A DNA stretch of 64,000 bases from Marchantia polymorpha subsp. ruderalis (Eukaryota > Streptophyta > Marchantiopsida > Marchantiales > Marchantiaceae). Location of the stretch: NCBI GenBank assembly GCA_037833965.1, contig AP031354.1:23290001-23354000 (forward strand). The letters are read 5' to 3'. The notes under the pieces are model-generated. The model did not search any database. It had not been told where the DNA came from and worked only from the letters and a program-made list of their open reading frames with translations. Position numbers and translations under genes: made by a program. Position 1 is the stretch's first letter, and every line of letters begins with the position of its first letter. Positions 35,826-47,929 of the stretch are shown piece after piece.

Positions 35826-38800
35826 CTAACATGTCAAAATTCCACAACGAAGGCCTTTACTCATGCAATTCTCGCACACCCATGCATGCCCACCTCTTTC
35901 TAAACTCATGTATTTCACCTGATACAACTTGAAGATTTTGGAATAGCGATTTTGAAGCTGAGGCGCAAGAGTTTGCTGAATCCTCAACCATGCTTCTCGC
36001 AGCTCCTTGCTTTCCCCACCTTTTACAAATGCCCTATGATCATCATCACTAATATTGTCTAGTTGAACAATATCAGATTTTAGATCTTCCCAGTCGGGAA
36101 TCGCTTGGCCCAAACTGAGGGTCTTATCCAATCCAGCCTTCACAACATAACACATGACTTTGTAAAAAATTTCAATAGTTTTCCGAATCCACGAGCTATT
36201 CTCCCGATCCAATCTTATCTTCAAACCATCTTGATCTTTGACAGTGTGAAACCCAGTTACAGACTCACACATCAAGTGTAATCCAACAGTTGTCCCGTTA
36301 TAAAGATGTGCACTCATTTTGTAGAAAAGCCCAACATTGTTAGTAACGTAAGGTCGCTTGGGAGTTCTAGAATGCGCAAGCCCTTGAGAATACTCAATGA
36401 TTCTGTCCACTTTGGACGTGAAGGCACTCAGCATTGACTGCAGTTCTTGGTGCAGAGAGAGTATCTGTCTCACCTTCATCTCCAATCTTTGCAGAATGCT
36501 CTGCACTGATTTCAACCTTTCATCTAAATCATCAACCTTTTGTACTAGCTTTTCTTCTAGCTGATCGATCTTGAATAAAACAAGTCGGGTCGAATGATTC
36601 TCCGCATTTGTGCTGGCCTGACTCAAGCACTTGGATGTAGATGGTTTGTAGTCTTTCAATTGGGGGAAATTCAAATTGCTAACCATGTTTTCAGCTTCAG
36701 GATAACACTGAGCCAAATCATTGTCCACGCTAATTAGAGGTGCCTGCAATGACTCCAATTGTTGAATTTGTTCTTGTCGAATCTCATTCACAACCCCTTC
36801 CACATCGCTCTCCCACAACAAATCCCTAGCTCGTTTGGATATTTCTCCAGCGTGCCTTTCAATCAGGGGCCAACAGTGCTCATAGTGAAACAACTCGTCT
36901 TTCTCCATCAAGTGAGACCTTTCCAACGACATTTCCTCAAGTTTGTCATTGATGCTATGAATGAAGTCCGATTTCAGCTTCTCAATCAAAATGGCTCCTC
37001 TGAGATGACTCGGAATCAACATCTCCACGCAAAACGTTTGAATCACACTGAGCACTAGCGCCACCCCAAGACATCCTTTCGGTGATGTGCAAAATGATAT
37101 CAACTCCTCGACAATATGCTTCATCACATATCTAGTAGCCATCTCCCTTGATTTATGCCTCGAGCATAACATCAGGACATCTACGTATTTGTGGGAATTT
37201 TCATCTTGAACGTGCTCGATATATATCTGATGCCTGTCAAGGAAAAGTCGGAGATAATGTCGAGAGCAGATCAGAGTCTCCTTGGTAACATGCATCTCTG
37301 ATATCAACTTGCGTCTCATGAACATCTACAATGATAGAAAACTTGGTAAATATTGAGTTGGACATTTAAACAATATGTTACAATTCATGAGAAGGAAACA
37401 ATCCATTCATCATACACAAATTACCATTAGAACTTGACACATACAATGTTTTCACTGAGAATGAAATCATGGTTGAACCTCACCTGGAAGCGGGGGAAAA
37501 AAGCAGCAGTCAGTGACATTGTTCTTCCATCTTGACATTGAATACGAATGCCGACAAACTGTGAAGTCTCACTCCTATTTGCCCAATACATTGACTTCAC
37601 GTGCGCCCCTTCCTGATGATTATGTTCCTCCTTGCTTGCATGCTCAGGGATGAAGGAAGGAATGAAATATTGAAAAGTATCTTCGAGCTTGAAACACAAA
37701 TCTAAATTGATAAGGATGTTTTCAAGCACCTCTCTTTCCACATTTTGAAAGAATGGTTGCTTTCCCAGAAACTCCTCTATTAGTTTAGCAAAGACACTCT
37801 CACTCACAAATCCGTCCTTGCTTGTGTATGAGGATCGTGACAATGTTTTGTGAGAAGACCTAAACTCTTGAGCTTGAAAGTGTTGGCTCAAAGCTACTAG
37901 CTCACCCAAGAAGGTATTGGTCATCCAGTTCGGATCTACAATGATGTAATCAAGGTTGGGGATGTACATGATGGATCCGACGTCATTCAAATAGGATATG
38001 ATAGACTCCATTATACTTGAATAATGAACAAAGTTAGCAGAAGATGGTGGAAAAGATTGTGTCAAGCTAGGAGCACAAAAATCATGAAACTTTTTGGATG
38101 ACCACAGAGGGCAAATTCTGTTTTTCTTGGTGTTTGTAACCAAGAGAAAGCTGAGTTGTAAACACAAGTGGGGAACTTGTGGGGATTTTTCTCTCAACAA
38201 CTTGTCAAAATCCAAAAAAATGTGCTTGTTAAGAGGTATAACTTGCTCCTTCTTCCGAGCATCCACATGAAAATACTCTGGAATAGGGCAAAGATCCACA
38301 AAATTTGCGAATCTTTTTGTAAGTTCTTTGACTATGGAGTGAGCCCAACTCAAAGAATTGTATCTAGTTTTTATCCTTGTGAGAAATCACAACAAAAACT
38401 TGGGGAAGATTATGTCCCGTAACCTTGGTGCTAGATGTGATGAAGCTCAACCACTCCTCCAACTTAGTTCTGAAACAAGAGTCTGGTTTGTTTGAAGATG
38501 TTTCCTCACAAAAAGGGCTATACACAAAAAGAAAAACACAGAAATTGTTGGTTTGCGGAAAGAGCACATTTTGAAGGGTACGAAAAATCCATTGTCCTGC
38601 AAGATCCCAAATTGAGATTTGCATTTTGTCATCGTTTTGCAATAACTCCACTTCGATGCCTTTCGTCCTCCACAATATGTCCCATTTCTTGAATAGACTG
38701 GTTACACCTAGACCGCTTTTGCCTTGATTTATCCTCATAAGGTTTTTCCGCAATTGTGTCTTGCCTTCGCATTGTAAAAAAAATCACAGTATATACAATT

Positions 38801-40740
38801 TTATTTGACAATATATTCACATATGACTCAATATGATATTCTTTATATACAATGCGACATAATATTTTCTTTAATATGTGAAAATAACTTTGGTTAGAAC
38901 ATGTAGAAATCACCAAAACAATTGAAATCATATAATTAATAATTTAAATATTTGAATTTTTTATATCCCTTGCTATTTGTATGCACACATCAATATATCT
39001 AGATTAGAAAAGAATTTGTTGCGTCAATCTTAGCTTCAGATTGTAAATCGATAGATTGCTAATTGGAGTATATTGAGGGTAAAACTGAGAATTTGCATCG
39101 CATCTTACCTGCTCGAGGAGAGCCGCACAAGAAGAGTCGACCACCGTTTGCATCTCCAAAGGTTAAGTTGGCCTCTCTAAACACGGACATGTATACGGCA
39201 CGCTTCTGGTTCTGCTGTAACGCCTCTTGAATCTGCACCGCCTTTCCCCATGAGACGTCTATTTCCCGGAGAGCCAAGTTAACTCGCATGAGCCCCATCA
39301 GATCCTTGAACGCCTCCTCGTCAAGTTCGGAGTGAGACAAATCCAAGTGAGTGAGGTGGTTCCCTTGCATGCTGCAAAGCAGATCCTTCCATACTCCCTT
39401 CTTCAAAAGATCTTTGCTTCGAACAGATAATTCCAGTTTCTTCAGCACTGAAGTTTCTCCAGTTTTCCCCTTCATCGGGAGGATACTGAGATTGAAAAAT
39501 TTTTGTTTAGAAGCCGCCAATATACTAAGAGACTTGATTTCCCCGCGCAGTACCCTACCTAATAGGGTTAATGATAACATCACTTCATCTTCACTAGAAG
39601 TCTTGGAGTTCAAGCTCCACTGTGGGGTCCTTGACATCGGAGCTAGCAGAACGCGCAAAAGCTTCTATTGACTTCCAGTTATCATCTTTGAAGTCAAACC
39701 TAACAACTATAGTTGTTGCTACAGCGTTGTCACGTATGATTTCACCGAGTTGGTGAAATCGGTGAAATCATATTTCACCGATTTCACCGATTCTGCAAGA
39801 AGCGCAACTCCACTTCCTTCAATGATGGGTTGGAAATGAGAAGTTCCCTTAAACAGTCTCCGAGTCTATCCGAGTCCACACGCAGCAGCCGAAGACGTTC
39901 AATGGATCGATTGCGATCGTGTCCGGCCAATGCTTTCAGCAACAAGGCCGTTCCCCAGTCCACAATCTCTAAGATAAATTCTTTCAAAGAGGAGCTGTGG
40001 ATCAAAGCCTGGGACAGGATTCCAAGGGTCTCATCATCCATGTCGTTATAATAGCCGCCTAAACTCAAAGTTTCTAATAGAGGAGCACTATTGATCATGT
40101 CAGCCACATGCTTCACCGCACTCGAGTCCTTCCACGCGCAATATAAAATTAAAGACTGGAGTTTAGGATCGGAATGTCCTCGCAGTCCTGATGCGAGATT
40201 CAAGAAACATCTGGCAGTCAATCTGGTGTAGATCAATTTCAATTCTATTACGCTCGAGTAGTTCAGAATTCTCCCCAGCTGTAACCAGAAGCTCTCCACT
40301 TCCGCATCTGAACCCGAAGTCAATTGTGTATCAACGTGTATCTCTCGTAGAACGGTGCTATGCCTGAATCGTCTCAAAACTAATTCCCACTCGCTATCCG
40401 TCAACCTCGATATATCTCTCCTTGAGAAAAAACTGACAAAAATATCTCCCGGGTAGAGAATTTCAAGGGTGTTGCAGCTGGCGATTGACTCCAGCACTCG
40501 AAGGCGCACTTGGCTTTGCCACCCTGTGATTGTCGAGAGCGATGCGCGCTTCGGAAAGAACTCCAGAAATTGTGGCCGGTTTAAATTGTGAAGTCTCGTT
40601 ACAGGCTCGCCTTGTCCTCCGAGCCGCCGTACAAGGTCCTGGATGGCGGAGGGAAGCTCCGGTTCCTCGTCTGCGGAGTCCATTTCCCGTTTTGCAAGTT
40701 CAGCAGCTTGATTGACGATGGACGCACCTGCACCTTCCAT
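35826..40740 (-). CDS. TRN1: TORNADO1-like ROCO protein (LRR-Roc-COR), with two apparent frameshifts
   Basis: Plant ROCO protein: leucine-rich repeats, a Ras-of-complex GTPase, then a COR dimerisation region. Arabidopsis TORNADO1 acts in leaf and root patterning. Four exons fit: 40740-39788, 39699-39108, 38764-37484 and 37325-35826, all with GT-AG introns and matching phases, about 1,440 codons against roughly 1,380 in Arabidopsis. Exons 1-2 hold LRR-like segments. The P-loop GSPRAGKT is split by intron 2. The Roc switch IWDLAGQ and the SHKDK guanine motif lie in exon 3. Exon 4 has the C-terminal COR part, with a coiled coil at roughly 36,450-36,600. Two +1 shifts break the frame: one near 39,600, where VELEL must pass to SEDEVML, and one in five T at 38,368-38,372. 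ATG 40,740 is the first in frame. It is either a recent pseudogene or has sequence errors. Family certainty is high. Confidence 0.85.
39752..39788 (-). other. Perfect hairpin covering the 5' splice site of ROCO intron 1
   Basis: A 17-bp inverted repeat (39752-39768 and 39772-39788) with a 3-nt loop is built from GGTGAAATC units. On the minus strand it starts at the last exon base and includes the donor GTGAAA. The intron is only 88 bp (39700-39787), and a further GAAATC unit lies just beyond the hairpin. In the pre-mRNA the donor would be paired unless unwound. Confidence 0.8.
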
Positions 40741-40931
40741 TCTGTCCTCCACTGTCACATAGGAAGAAACATTTACTACTTGGCATGCGCTACAGGAGCC
40801 ACACTCTCATTGATCCGCAAGCTCGGCTCTCCCTCGTGGGCATATGCGTGCTCGGCAGGAGACTTCTTGAACACACAAATATCACCCCAATTTCTGCAGA
40901 TACACGGATCATTGAGCAATCAGCGCACGAT

Positions 40932-41065
40932 CGGAAGTGGAATCAGGAAGCTGCTCTAGCTCAGGACAAGCGATGGTAATCCAAATGAACGCAGAAGAAC
41001 GGAAGTGGAATCAGGAAGCTGCTCTAGCTCAGGACAAGCGATGGTAATCCAAATGAACGCAGAAG
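40932..41065. repeat. Tandem duplication, 68-bp unit, upstream of the ROCO gene
   Basis: Two nearly identical copies starting CGGAAGTGGAATCAGG, at 40932 and 41000. They lie about 190-325 bp upstream of the ROCO ATG and so fall in its leader or promoter. Confidence 0.9.
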
Positions 41066-41162
41066 ACCAGGACTCTGGTTCCGAGCTAAATCGTATACCG
41101 TGTGGCAAACGAGAATTCACGTATATGGGGTAAGCCTCTTGGAGAGAATGGTTTGATGTGCA

Positions 41163-41291
41163 CTGGTGACCGAATGACACAAGAAGATAGGTGGATCTAA
41201 ATTCAAGTTCGTAGCAAAAATGAAGACTGGTGACCCAATGACACAAGAAGATAGGTGGATCTAAATTCAAGTTCGTAGCAAAAATGAAGAC
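41163..41291. repeat. Tandem duplication, 64-bp unit
   Basis: Two copies starting CTGGTGACC, at 41163 and 41227, differing by one base as far as I can compare. This is a second recent duplication next to the 68-bp one. Confidence 0.9.
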
Positions 41292-42532
41292 GTGGAAGCA
41301 GAATGTTATGAAATGCATGATAAAGCAGATATCTCAGATGTGACGAACCCTGAGTTGTGTAAAAATTGGACTTACAGTTGTACTGGAAGACTGCGAATCA
41401 AGCTGCATCAAGACCAACGGGAAGACAGACCCTACGATGGCTAGCGCGGGGAAAAGCATGCATCCTCTTCAATCAGATCATCTCATTGAATCGTGTGAGC
41501 GATCAAGGTAATGACAACATTCGAACGCAAAAATTGTCTTTCTTCCTTCCTTCCTTCAAATCGTGTTCCACCATGTTCCAATCACAGACTGATTGGAACA
41601 TGGTGTTAGAAGGTCAGAGTAGATCTTGACTTTTGTGTGCAAGCGAAGAGGAATCGTGGTTGAATGCGTCAGTTTGATGATATGCTGGATGTAGTCACAC
41701 TGACAACTGAAATTACAAATTTCTTCTTTATTAATCCATTTATCTGAGATGTTTGATCTATTCGAGCAAGTGGATGTATTCTGCCAGCTGAGTGGCACAT
41801 GCGTAGTCAGCTTGGTGTAATAAGCATGTTACGTTGTTTTCTTACTTTGAAGACCAGTACAGTTGTCTACGTAACTGTAAATAACTTGAAGGTTCAGAAG
41901 AAACTAATGACCTTTCTGGGAATTTACTAAACATAATATCGAAGAACTGTGTACAGAGCATACCAGTTTTTGAGGTGTTCAACTGCTGGTATGATTGTTC
42001 TTCTACCCCACTGTCAAGCATGTGAATGCATGCACAGTTTGGATGTCTTTAGAACACAAACATCAAATTGTTTACGAATTTTGATCGTGCTAAGAGCTCT
42101 CTTGCTTGTTTTACGCGTAGTACAGAAGACGACAGAGACATCATGATCTGTGAATGTGAATCCATGCACAATCTGGCGTCCAATGGTGAACATGTAAAAG
42201 AACGTTCGAATATCTCAAAAATTTGTTAAAAATTGTTTAGCATACTATTTCTCACTCTCGGTTTGTACTTGACTTACTCTACCAGTTCACTCCAGTGAAT
42301 ACAATGAAGATGCTGGGTGGACACTTTTGATGTTTTCTGTGGGACCTTGGGTAACAAGTACAATTCACAGTACATTGCCTGAGTCACGCCACAGTCCTGT
42401 CTGGTTTCTGAACACGCAATTCAAGCCAACCGTTAGTTTAGTTGACTATTACAGCCCAGAAACCTCATCTTCTTTTCGCTTCTTCACATGCAGTCTATGG
42501 CAACTGTGTTGTGCAAAGTAAACTACTGAGTT

Positions 42533-42620
42533 TCTGATGCCATGCAGCTCTATCACACTATCCTTAAAGAGTCTGTTCTGATGCCATGCAGCTCTATCAC
42601 ACTATCCTTCAAGAGTCTGA
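42533..42620. repeat. Tandem duplication, 44-bp unit
   Basis: TCTGATGCCATGCAGCTC starts at 42533 and again at 42577, with one visible difference (AAAGAGTCTG versus CAAGAGTCTG). Confidence 0.9.
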
Positions 42621-42935
42621 AAGCCCAAGAGGTTGGTTTCAATCTAGTTGACGGTGCTTCACCTGCACAAGTCGGACGACCTCGGTGTTCTCGAATCCAA
42701 ACTTCATAAACCATAAGATCCACACCGTTTCAAATTGTCCATGAACCGCATTTTACAGTCTGTTGCGGACCACGACGGGTGAGTTCGTTCCCTGCTCTAT
42801 CTCTATACCAAATTGTCCATAACCCCAGTCACAAATCTCTGCCTTTCTTCATTAAAGCTTTTGTCTGGATATGATCGATGAGATTTTCCCTTGCGTCAAA
42901 TGGAAAAGCAATTGGAGATTCGGTTGCCCATATAT

Positions 42936-42983
42936 TGTCGTGAACTTGCATGCTAGGCAATTGCCAGCACCAAGTTCACGACA
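42936..42983. repeat. Imperfect 48-bp palindrome
   Basis: Outer arms of 13 bp (42936-42948 and 42971-42983, TGTCGTGAACTTG and its complement) enclose a second palindrome built on GGCAATTGCC. The whole can fold as a hairpin on either strand. Confidence 0.8.
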
Positions 42984-43034
42984 TTAGCTTCATCTGAACT
43001 ATACCAACTGAATCTGAACATATTCGTGCAGTGT

Positions 43035-43360
43035 CTTTCGGTGTCGTCTTCCGCTAAATTTTTCAGACCCGACCTGTACTAAGACGTGGGTGTGTCTCAT
43101 TACCTATTTTATCACCTGCTTGCACTTGTCCACAATCAAATCAGTGTCGATGAACAGCTGTAGTAAGAAGAGTAAATGACGCTGCAGCGTGTTTCGGTGT
43201 GGTCTTCCGCTAACTTTTTCAGAACCGACACCAGACCCGACCCTGTACTAAGACGTGGGTGTATCTCATTACCTATTTTATCACCTGCTTGCACTTGTCC
43301 ACAATCAAATCAGTGTCGATGAACAGCTGTAGTAAGAAGAGTAAATGGCGCTGAAGTGTT
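43035..43360. repeat. Tandem duplication, about 169-bp unit
   Basis: CCTGTACTAAGACGTGGGTG occurs at 43073 and 43242. The following 110 bp are almost identical, while the 5' parts differ by small insertions around CAGACCCGACC. Confidence 0.9.
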
Positions 43361-45304
43361 GATTGGTGACTTCGTCCAATGAACTGAAGTGAGCAGTTCG
43401 TCTCAGAGCATTACTCAAAGTGCTGTACCGTAGTAGAAACTACAAAACTTTCCCGAATCTTCACCACATTTGTTTTGACTTTACGGGTGTACATCGCGGA
43501 CCCACTGATTTTGTTGAAACCAGAGTGATTGACACGAAATTGCATACTGAATACGTGGTGCTAAGATGACAAACTGTTAACCAGTTCAAAGCTCATCAAT
43601 CACGCCACATGAAGACCTGCACGACTTTGCTTGGCTCGCCAATATCCAAAAACATTTGAGTAGCAAGAAGCATACATCACACACAAAGCTTATAGAAGAA
43701 TTCCTCGTACCTGTTTTCACGGATCTACAAGTTCTTGAGGAAATAAAGGAAATTTCAACATAGTTAACATCCATGATAGTTCTGTTACTCCCAATGTAAT
43801 TGATATCTCCGTGACAGTCTCATCCAGTAACAACCATGATTCCTACAATCCAAACATGCTTTATTACTCTAGGTGATTAATGCGGAGTCAATGATTCACG
43901 CGAGAAACTTCAATTGCAAGAGCAAACTACCAGATTGGTTGCGATTGTATTGTGACTCTATGAGCAAAAATGTGCACTCATGGACAAGTCATATTGGTAT
44001 ATTTTATGTATGAATCAATAGTGGGGTGTCATAGCTAGAGCTTCAAGTTAAGAAGTAAGTCAAAGAGTGTTCTCAACAAGTCAAGATATTATGTTTACAA
44101 ACTTAATTGCTTCAACAAAGCTAATAAAAAAGTAGAAAGTTATGCACAAGATGCATTCCTCGTGAACAAGTTAGATCACCTAATTCTTCCATTGCCCTAC
44201 CGGTTAGGTCACCTTATTTGTCATGCACATACATGTCAAACATCAGAGCACACATATTGTCATAAACACAAGTGAAGAGCACTCCTTTCAATTGGAGTTT
44301 AGATTACTTTTAAACTAAACCTCAATCTACTCCAAAACATGAATTGATATTTTTGGATTTAATATAAGGACACTCGGAGGTATAATTATAGTATCCACTG
44401 GTAGTGTTTTTTTTTTTAATCCATATCTTGACAAAGTCTAATTGGGACGAGTACACTACTATTTCCCACTAAATCCTTTGTTTAGAAGAGTTGTCAACAT
44501 GGAACATATCATACTCCAAGTATGAAAAAAATCAGCATAGCTTTTCTTGCATCATCCAATTCATAGAATGAATATATATTAAATTTTACCGAGAACAACA
44601 TAAAATGAAAAAAATCAAATGACAGTTGAAAGACACTATACAATGTGAATCATTACAAAACTACGTCCACGGGAAAGTGCATGCGTGAGAATAATCTAAG
44701 GAAAAAACAAATCCCGGGGTGATAAATACCCCAACATATGCGCCCTTCCTTGCTATTTTTAGCTAGGATATGTGGTTTGTGTTGATATGAGTTAATTTGA
44801 ATAATTGAATAATCTTTCCATTAACTCGTGTTAAGAATAAACTAAACCCTAAACCTCTAACCTTAAACCTCTGTAACCTATATTGTTACTCTGCAGAAAT
44901 ATCTAAACAAAAAATTTATCACAAGGCTTCTCTTTACACAAGAGTTAACTAGAAATAACTCGTAATTATAACAGTATAGAATAATAACATAAAAAGTTAA
45001 CTACAAACCTACTAGCATAGAGTAAATAAATTTCTCTTAATCTTAACAATTACTTTGCCAGAAGTTTTGGAAATAAACCTTGTACAAAATTATTTTTTAC
45101 ACTAGAGCTAACTAGAAAGTCGAAGCCTTCACATGATAGAGTAAATATATAAAAAAATAACTGAAGATATTATGCTATCAAACTCTATATGTGCTTTTCA
45201 TGAACAATCTGCATGATAGCACAATATCACTTGAAACTCTCCAAAGTAATAACTTTGTTTAACGCCTCAGCTGGATTGAGTAGTTCAATCTTTTTTTAGT
45301 ATTT

Positions 45305-45595
45305 ACTATCAATCTTGACTAACTGAATTGATTTATCAAAATTTACCGTCAATCTTGACTAGCTCAATCATCACAATTTAGCATCAATTTTGATTAGCTC
45401 AATCATCACAATTTAACATCAATTTTGACTAGCTCAATCATCACAATTTAATATCAATTTTAACTAGCTCAATCATCACAATCATCACAATTTACCATCA
45501 ATCTTGACTAGGTCACTTATCATCGTTTATCATCAATCTTGATAAGCTGAATCATCACAGTTTACCATTAATCTTGACTAGTTTAGTCATTTCAA
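45305..45595. repeat. Minisatellite, 35-bp unit, about eight copies
   Basis: AGCTCAATCATCACAATTT recurs with exact 35-bp steps at 45361, 45396, 45431 and 45466, and more diverged copies lie on both sides. Each unit also has an ATCAATTTTGACT-like half. The array directly adjoins a copia RNase H fragment and may have grown from its 3' end. Confidence 0.85.
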
Positions 45596-45597
45596 TA

Positions 45598-45745
45598 GAC
45601 ACACTTCTTTGATAAATATACCAGATGTCGTTATGCTTCACTCTACTATAAGTAAGTTGGTTCGCAACCAATTGTGAAACACTACGACTATCACAATAAA
45701 GATTGACCACGCCTTGTGTCAAATTACATCTCCATGATAAGTATG
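45598..45745 (-). pseudogene. Ty1/copia RNase H fragment
   Basis: On the minus strand the segment reads QGVVNLYCDSRSVSQLVANQ, then LTYSRVKHNDIWYIYQRS. This matches the copia RNase H pattern of CDSQSA...N...RTKHIDVRYHFIRE, with the conserved Asp and the KH-x-D block present. Only about 50 codons remain. The upstream parts of the element are not seen. Confidence 0.75.
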
Positions 45746-45749
45746 TTGG

Positions 45750-46340
45750 CTACATAAAAAAAAATGTGTGCGTGCCTAAACATGCCCGTACTTGCCCGAA
45801 CTATCTAGAACATACTCAATCCTGCTCATAACTACCCGCCATGTGCATGTGCTTTTTTGTGCTGCTCTATCCTTTCTGAGACTCTCCAACGCGTGCCCAC
45901 ACTGCTCGACCTGCTTGTCACGTGTCGGCATGTGCAAACTTTTTCTGCCACTTGTTGCCCGCGTCTACGTGGCATGCCTACGACTAGATGATCTGCCTAC
46001 TGGGTCTTCTACAACCACGTGGCATGTTGGCATGTGGCTTCTCCATTCCTACATGGCCTCGTGTCTCGTTGGTGCCATCCTAAAGTACTTGAAGCTTGCT
46101 CATAATGCTCAAGAACGATTGCTCCTGTATCGAATCTTTCTTGTTATGTATGAATGATTCATTTGCAGAGTATGTTTGTTCAACTAAATGACTTGGATTG
46201 ACACACCTGATCTTTCAATGTATTGACAATTCAAGTGGGCAACAAAATATGCAGAGTACCAATTGCACCAGTAATTAGATTGATGGTGTCCATGAACAAC
46301 TTACAAATTTTTCACTTCATGCAAAGATTTCTTTGAATAA
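45750..46340. other. Unassigned segment between retroelement fragments
   Basis: A GC-richer island (45,780-46,110) interrupts AT-rich DNA. A 121-codon plus-strand frame exists here, but it starts with TTG and shows no family motif, so I do not call it a gene. It is probably an LTR or leader remnant. Confidence 0.4.
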
Positions 46341-46379
46341 AATTCAAGCTAACTCAAATCTGTCTTGTATGTATATTTG

Positions 46380-47160
46380 AACGTTAGTAAACTTTAAGTG
46401 TGGTTGCATATTGCTTGAGCAAACGAATAGGTCCTTTTGTCTCCTTTGGCATAACGGGTATGACAACAACAAATAAATACCAAAGTGAGACATAATGGTG
46501 TAGATCCGATACCACGAGAATAGAAACAATATCAAAGATTCAAATACTGTCACAATTAACATTCTATTGAGGAGTTTTACTTCTCATGCACATGTCACTC
46601 CAAGAAGCATCTACAAGTGTTAACCCAAAGGCTATACAAATGCAGGATGTAAACACATCAAAATCTTGAAATACATCCAATAAACACCACAAATACAATA
46701 AACGAATCTGCACTTGAAATTCAAAGGGAAAACTTCTCAAGTATACATGTTCAGCTTGCTACATCGAGCAACCAATCTACATGTTTGCTTAAATCATGAG
46801 CTACACTATGCACCACTTAGAACACTCGTAACTTGATGACCCTTTATCCATTTCAAGAGTTCTTAGGCTCATAAAAACGAGCATGCCGAGCTCCATCTAT
46901 CAAGATTTTTCTTAATTTTAGTCATCACTAATTGACAACGCTAAGAGATATCTACTCTAGCAGATCTTGATCTATCAAATTCAACTTCATTGACTACGAG
47001 TAAAAACACTAATTCAGCAAAGGTATATATAACATGGATTCCAACTAATCCTAACTAGTCATCTGCTACAGAATCCTTTACTTAGTCTACTTCTATTTGT
47101 TCTCATAAAAAAATGTAAATTTTTATTCATCTACTGCTAAAACTTCACCTTTTAGAAAAA
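46380..47160 (-). repeat. LTR-like module M, third copy, with a possible primer site
   Basis: Related to the modules at 27,157-28,060 and 47,930-48,400. A TATATATA element lies near 47,025 on the minus strand. TGGTATCGGATC at about 46,506-46,517 (minus) resembles the initiator-Met tRNA primer site. The order LTR then primer site fits a minus-strand retroelement 5' end, but the internal region beyond it is not recognisable. Confidence 0.5.
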
Positions 47161-47199
47161 TAAATTTAAAACTGAGGTACCACATGCTCCCTCCCTAAT

Positions 47200-47925
47200 T
47201 GTGAGCAATCCCGCGAACAGTTCAAGACTAATACTTCTTCAGACGCCAACCATTCACTCGGGTTTCCAACAACTGTCCTGAGAGATCTGCAAGTTGAATT
47301 GACCTGTTGAGAAACACTTCCATCATCCAATAAGGCCCCATACATCGCAAATGTAATTTACTTGAAAACCGAGTAGGTCGATTGTCATACATCAAAGCCA
47401 GATCATCCTTCAACAACTTAACTGGTCTAAGACGACTGTCATATGCCACCTTCCTCTTTTGCTATAATTGCTTAGTTTGTTGTTCAGCCTTCTAATGCTG
47501 CCCAATAGACGGCTGGTAACTTAGTATCCCAATCATAAGCATGGTAAATAGTAACCTTGAGTAAAATTTTACAAAGAAGTCCATTAGACTTCTCGGTTAA
47601 TCCAATAGCTTTTGGATTATATGGGGTAGTATTCCGGTGCTTAATCTAGAAATAGAAGGTGAGGTTTTCTATACCTACATTTAGAAAATGATCACTGACC
47701 AATTCCAATGGACACTCGTATCGCGTAATAATATATTCAAATAGAAACTTGGTGACTATAGGTGCATCATTCCGTCGAGTGGCTTGAGCCTCCACCATCT
47801 TGATAGCATAGTCGGTAGCCACCAATATGTAACCTCAGCAGATTGTGTATTAACAGTCTGAATCAGTTCTACAAAATCGATTCCGCACTTCTCAAATGGT
47901 GCTAAAAGCATAATTGTAACCAACC
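47200..47925 (-). pseudogene. Ty3/gypsy integrase fragment, deleted and shifted
   Basis: The minus strand reads PFEKCGIDFVELI near 47,900 (the W/C-G-I-D-F catalytic start). About 450 bp further it gives LRPVKLLKDDLALMYDNRPT, then a KLHLRCMGPYWMMEVF GPY/F-type C-terminus and an ETRVNGWRLKKY end at 47,228. Stops and shifts separate these blocks. This family differs from the intact element at 50-58 kb, whose C-terminus reads differently. It is dead. Confidence 0.8.
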
Positions 47926-47929
47926 GTAA

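Larger units (their letters stand above)
41300..45240. other. Long stretch without a supported gene
   Basis: AT-moderate DNA upstream of the ROCO gene. Frames are short and lack motifs. It contains a 44-bp tandem duplication (42533-42620), a 169-bp tandem duplication (43035-43360), an imperfect palindrome (42936-42983) and a single AAACCCTAA telobox-like word near 44844. Part of it may be promoter; the rest looks like degenerate intergenic DNA. Confidence 0.5.
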
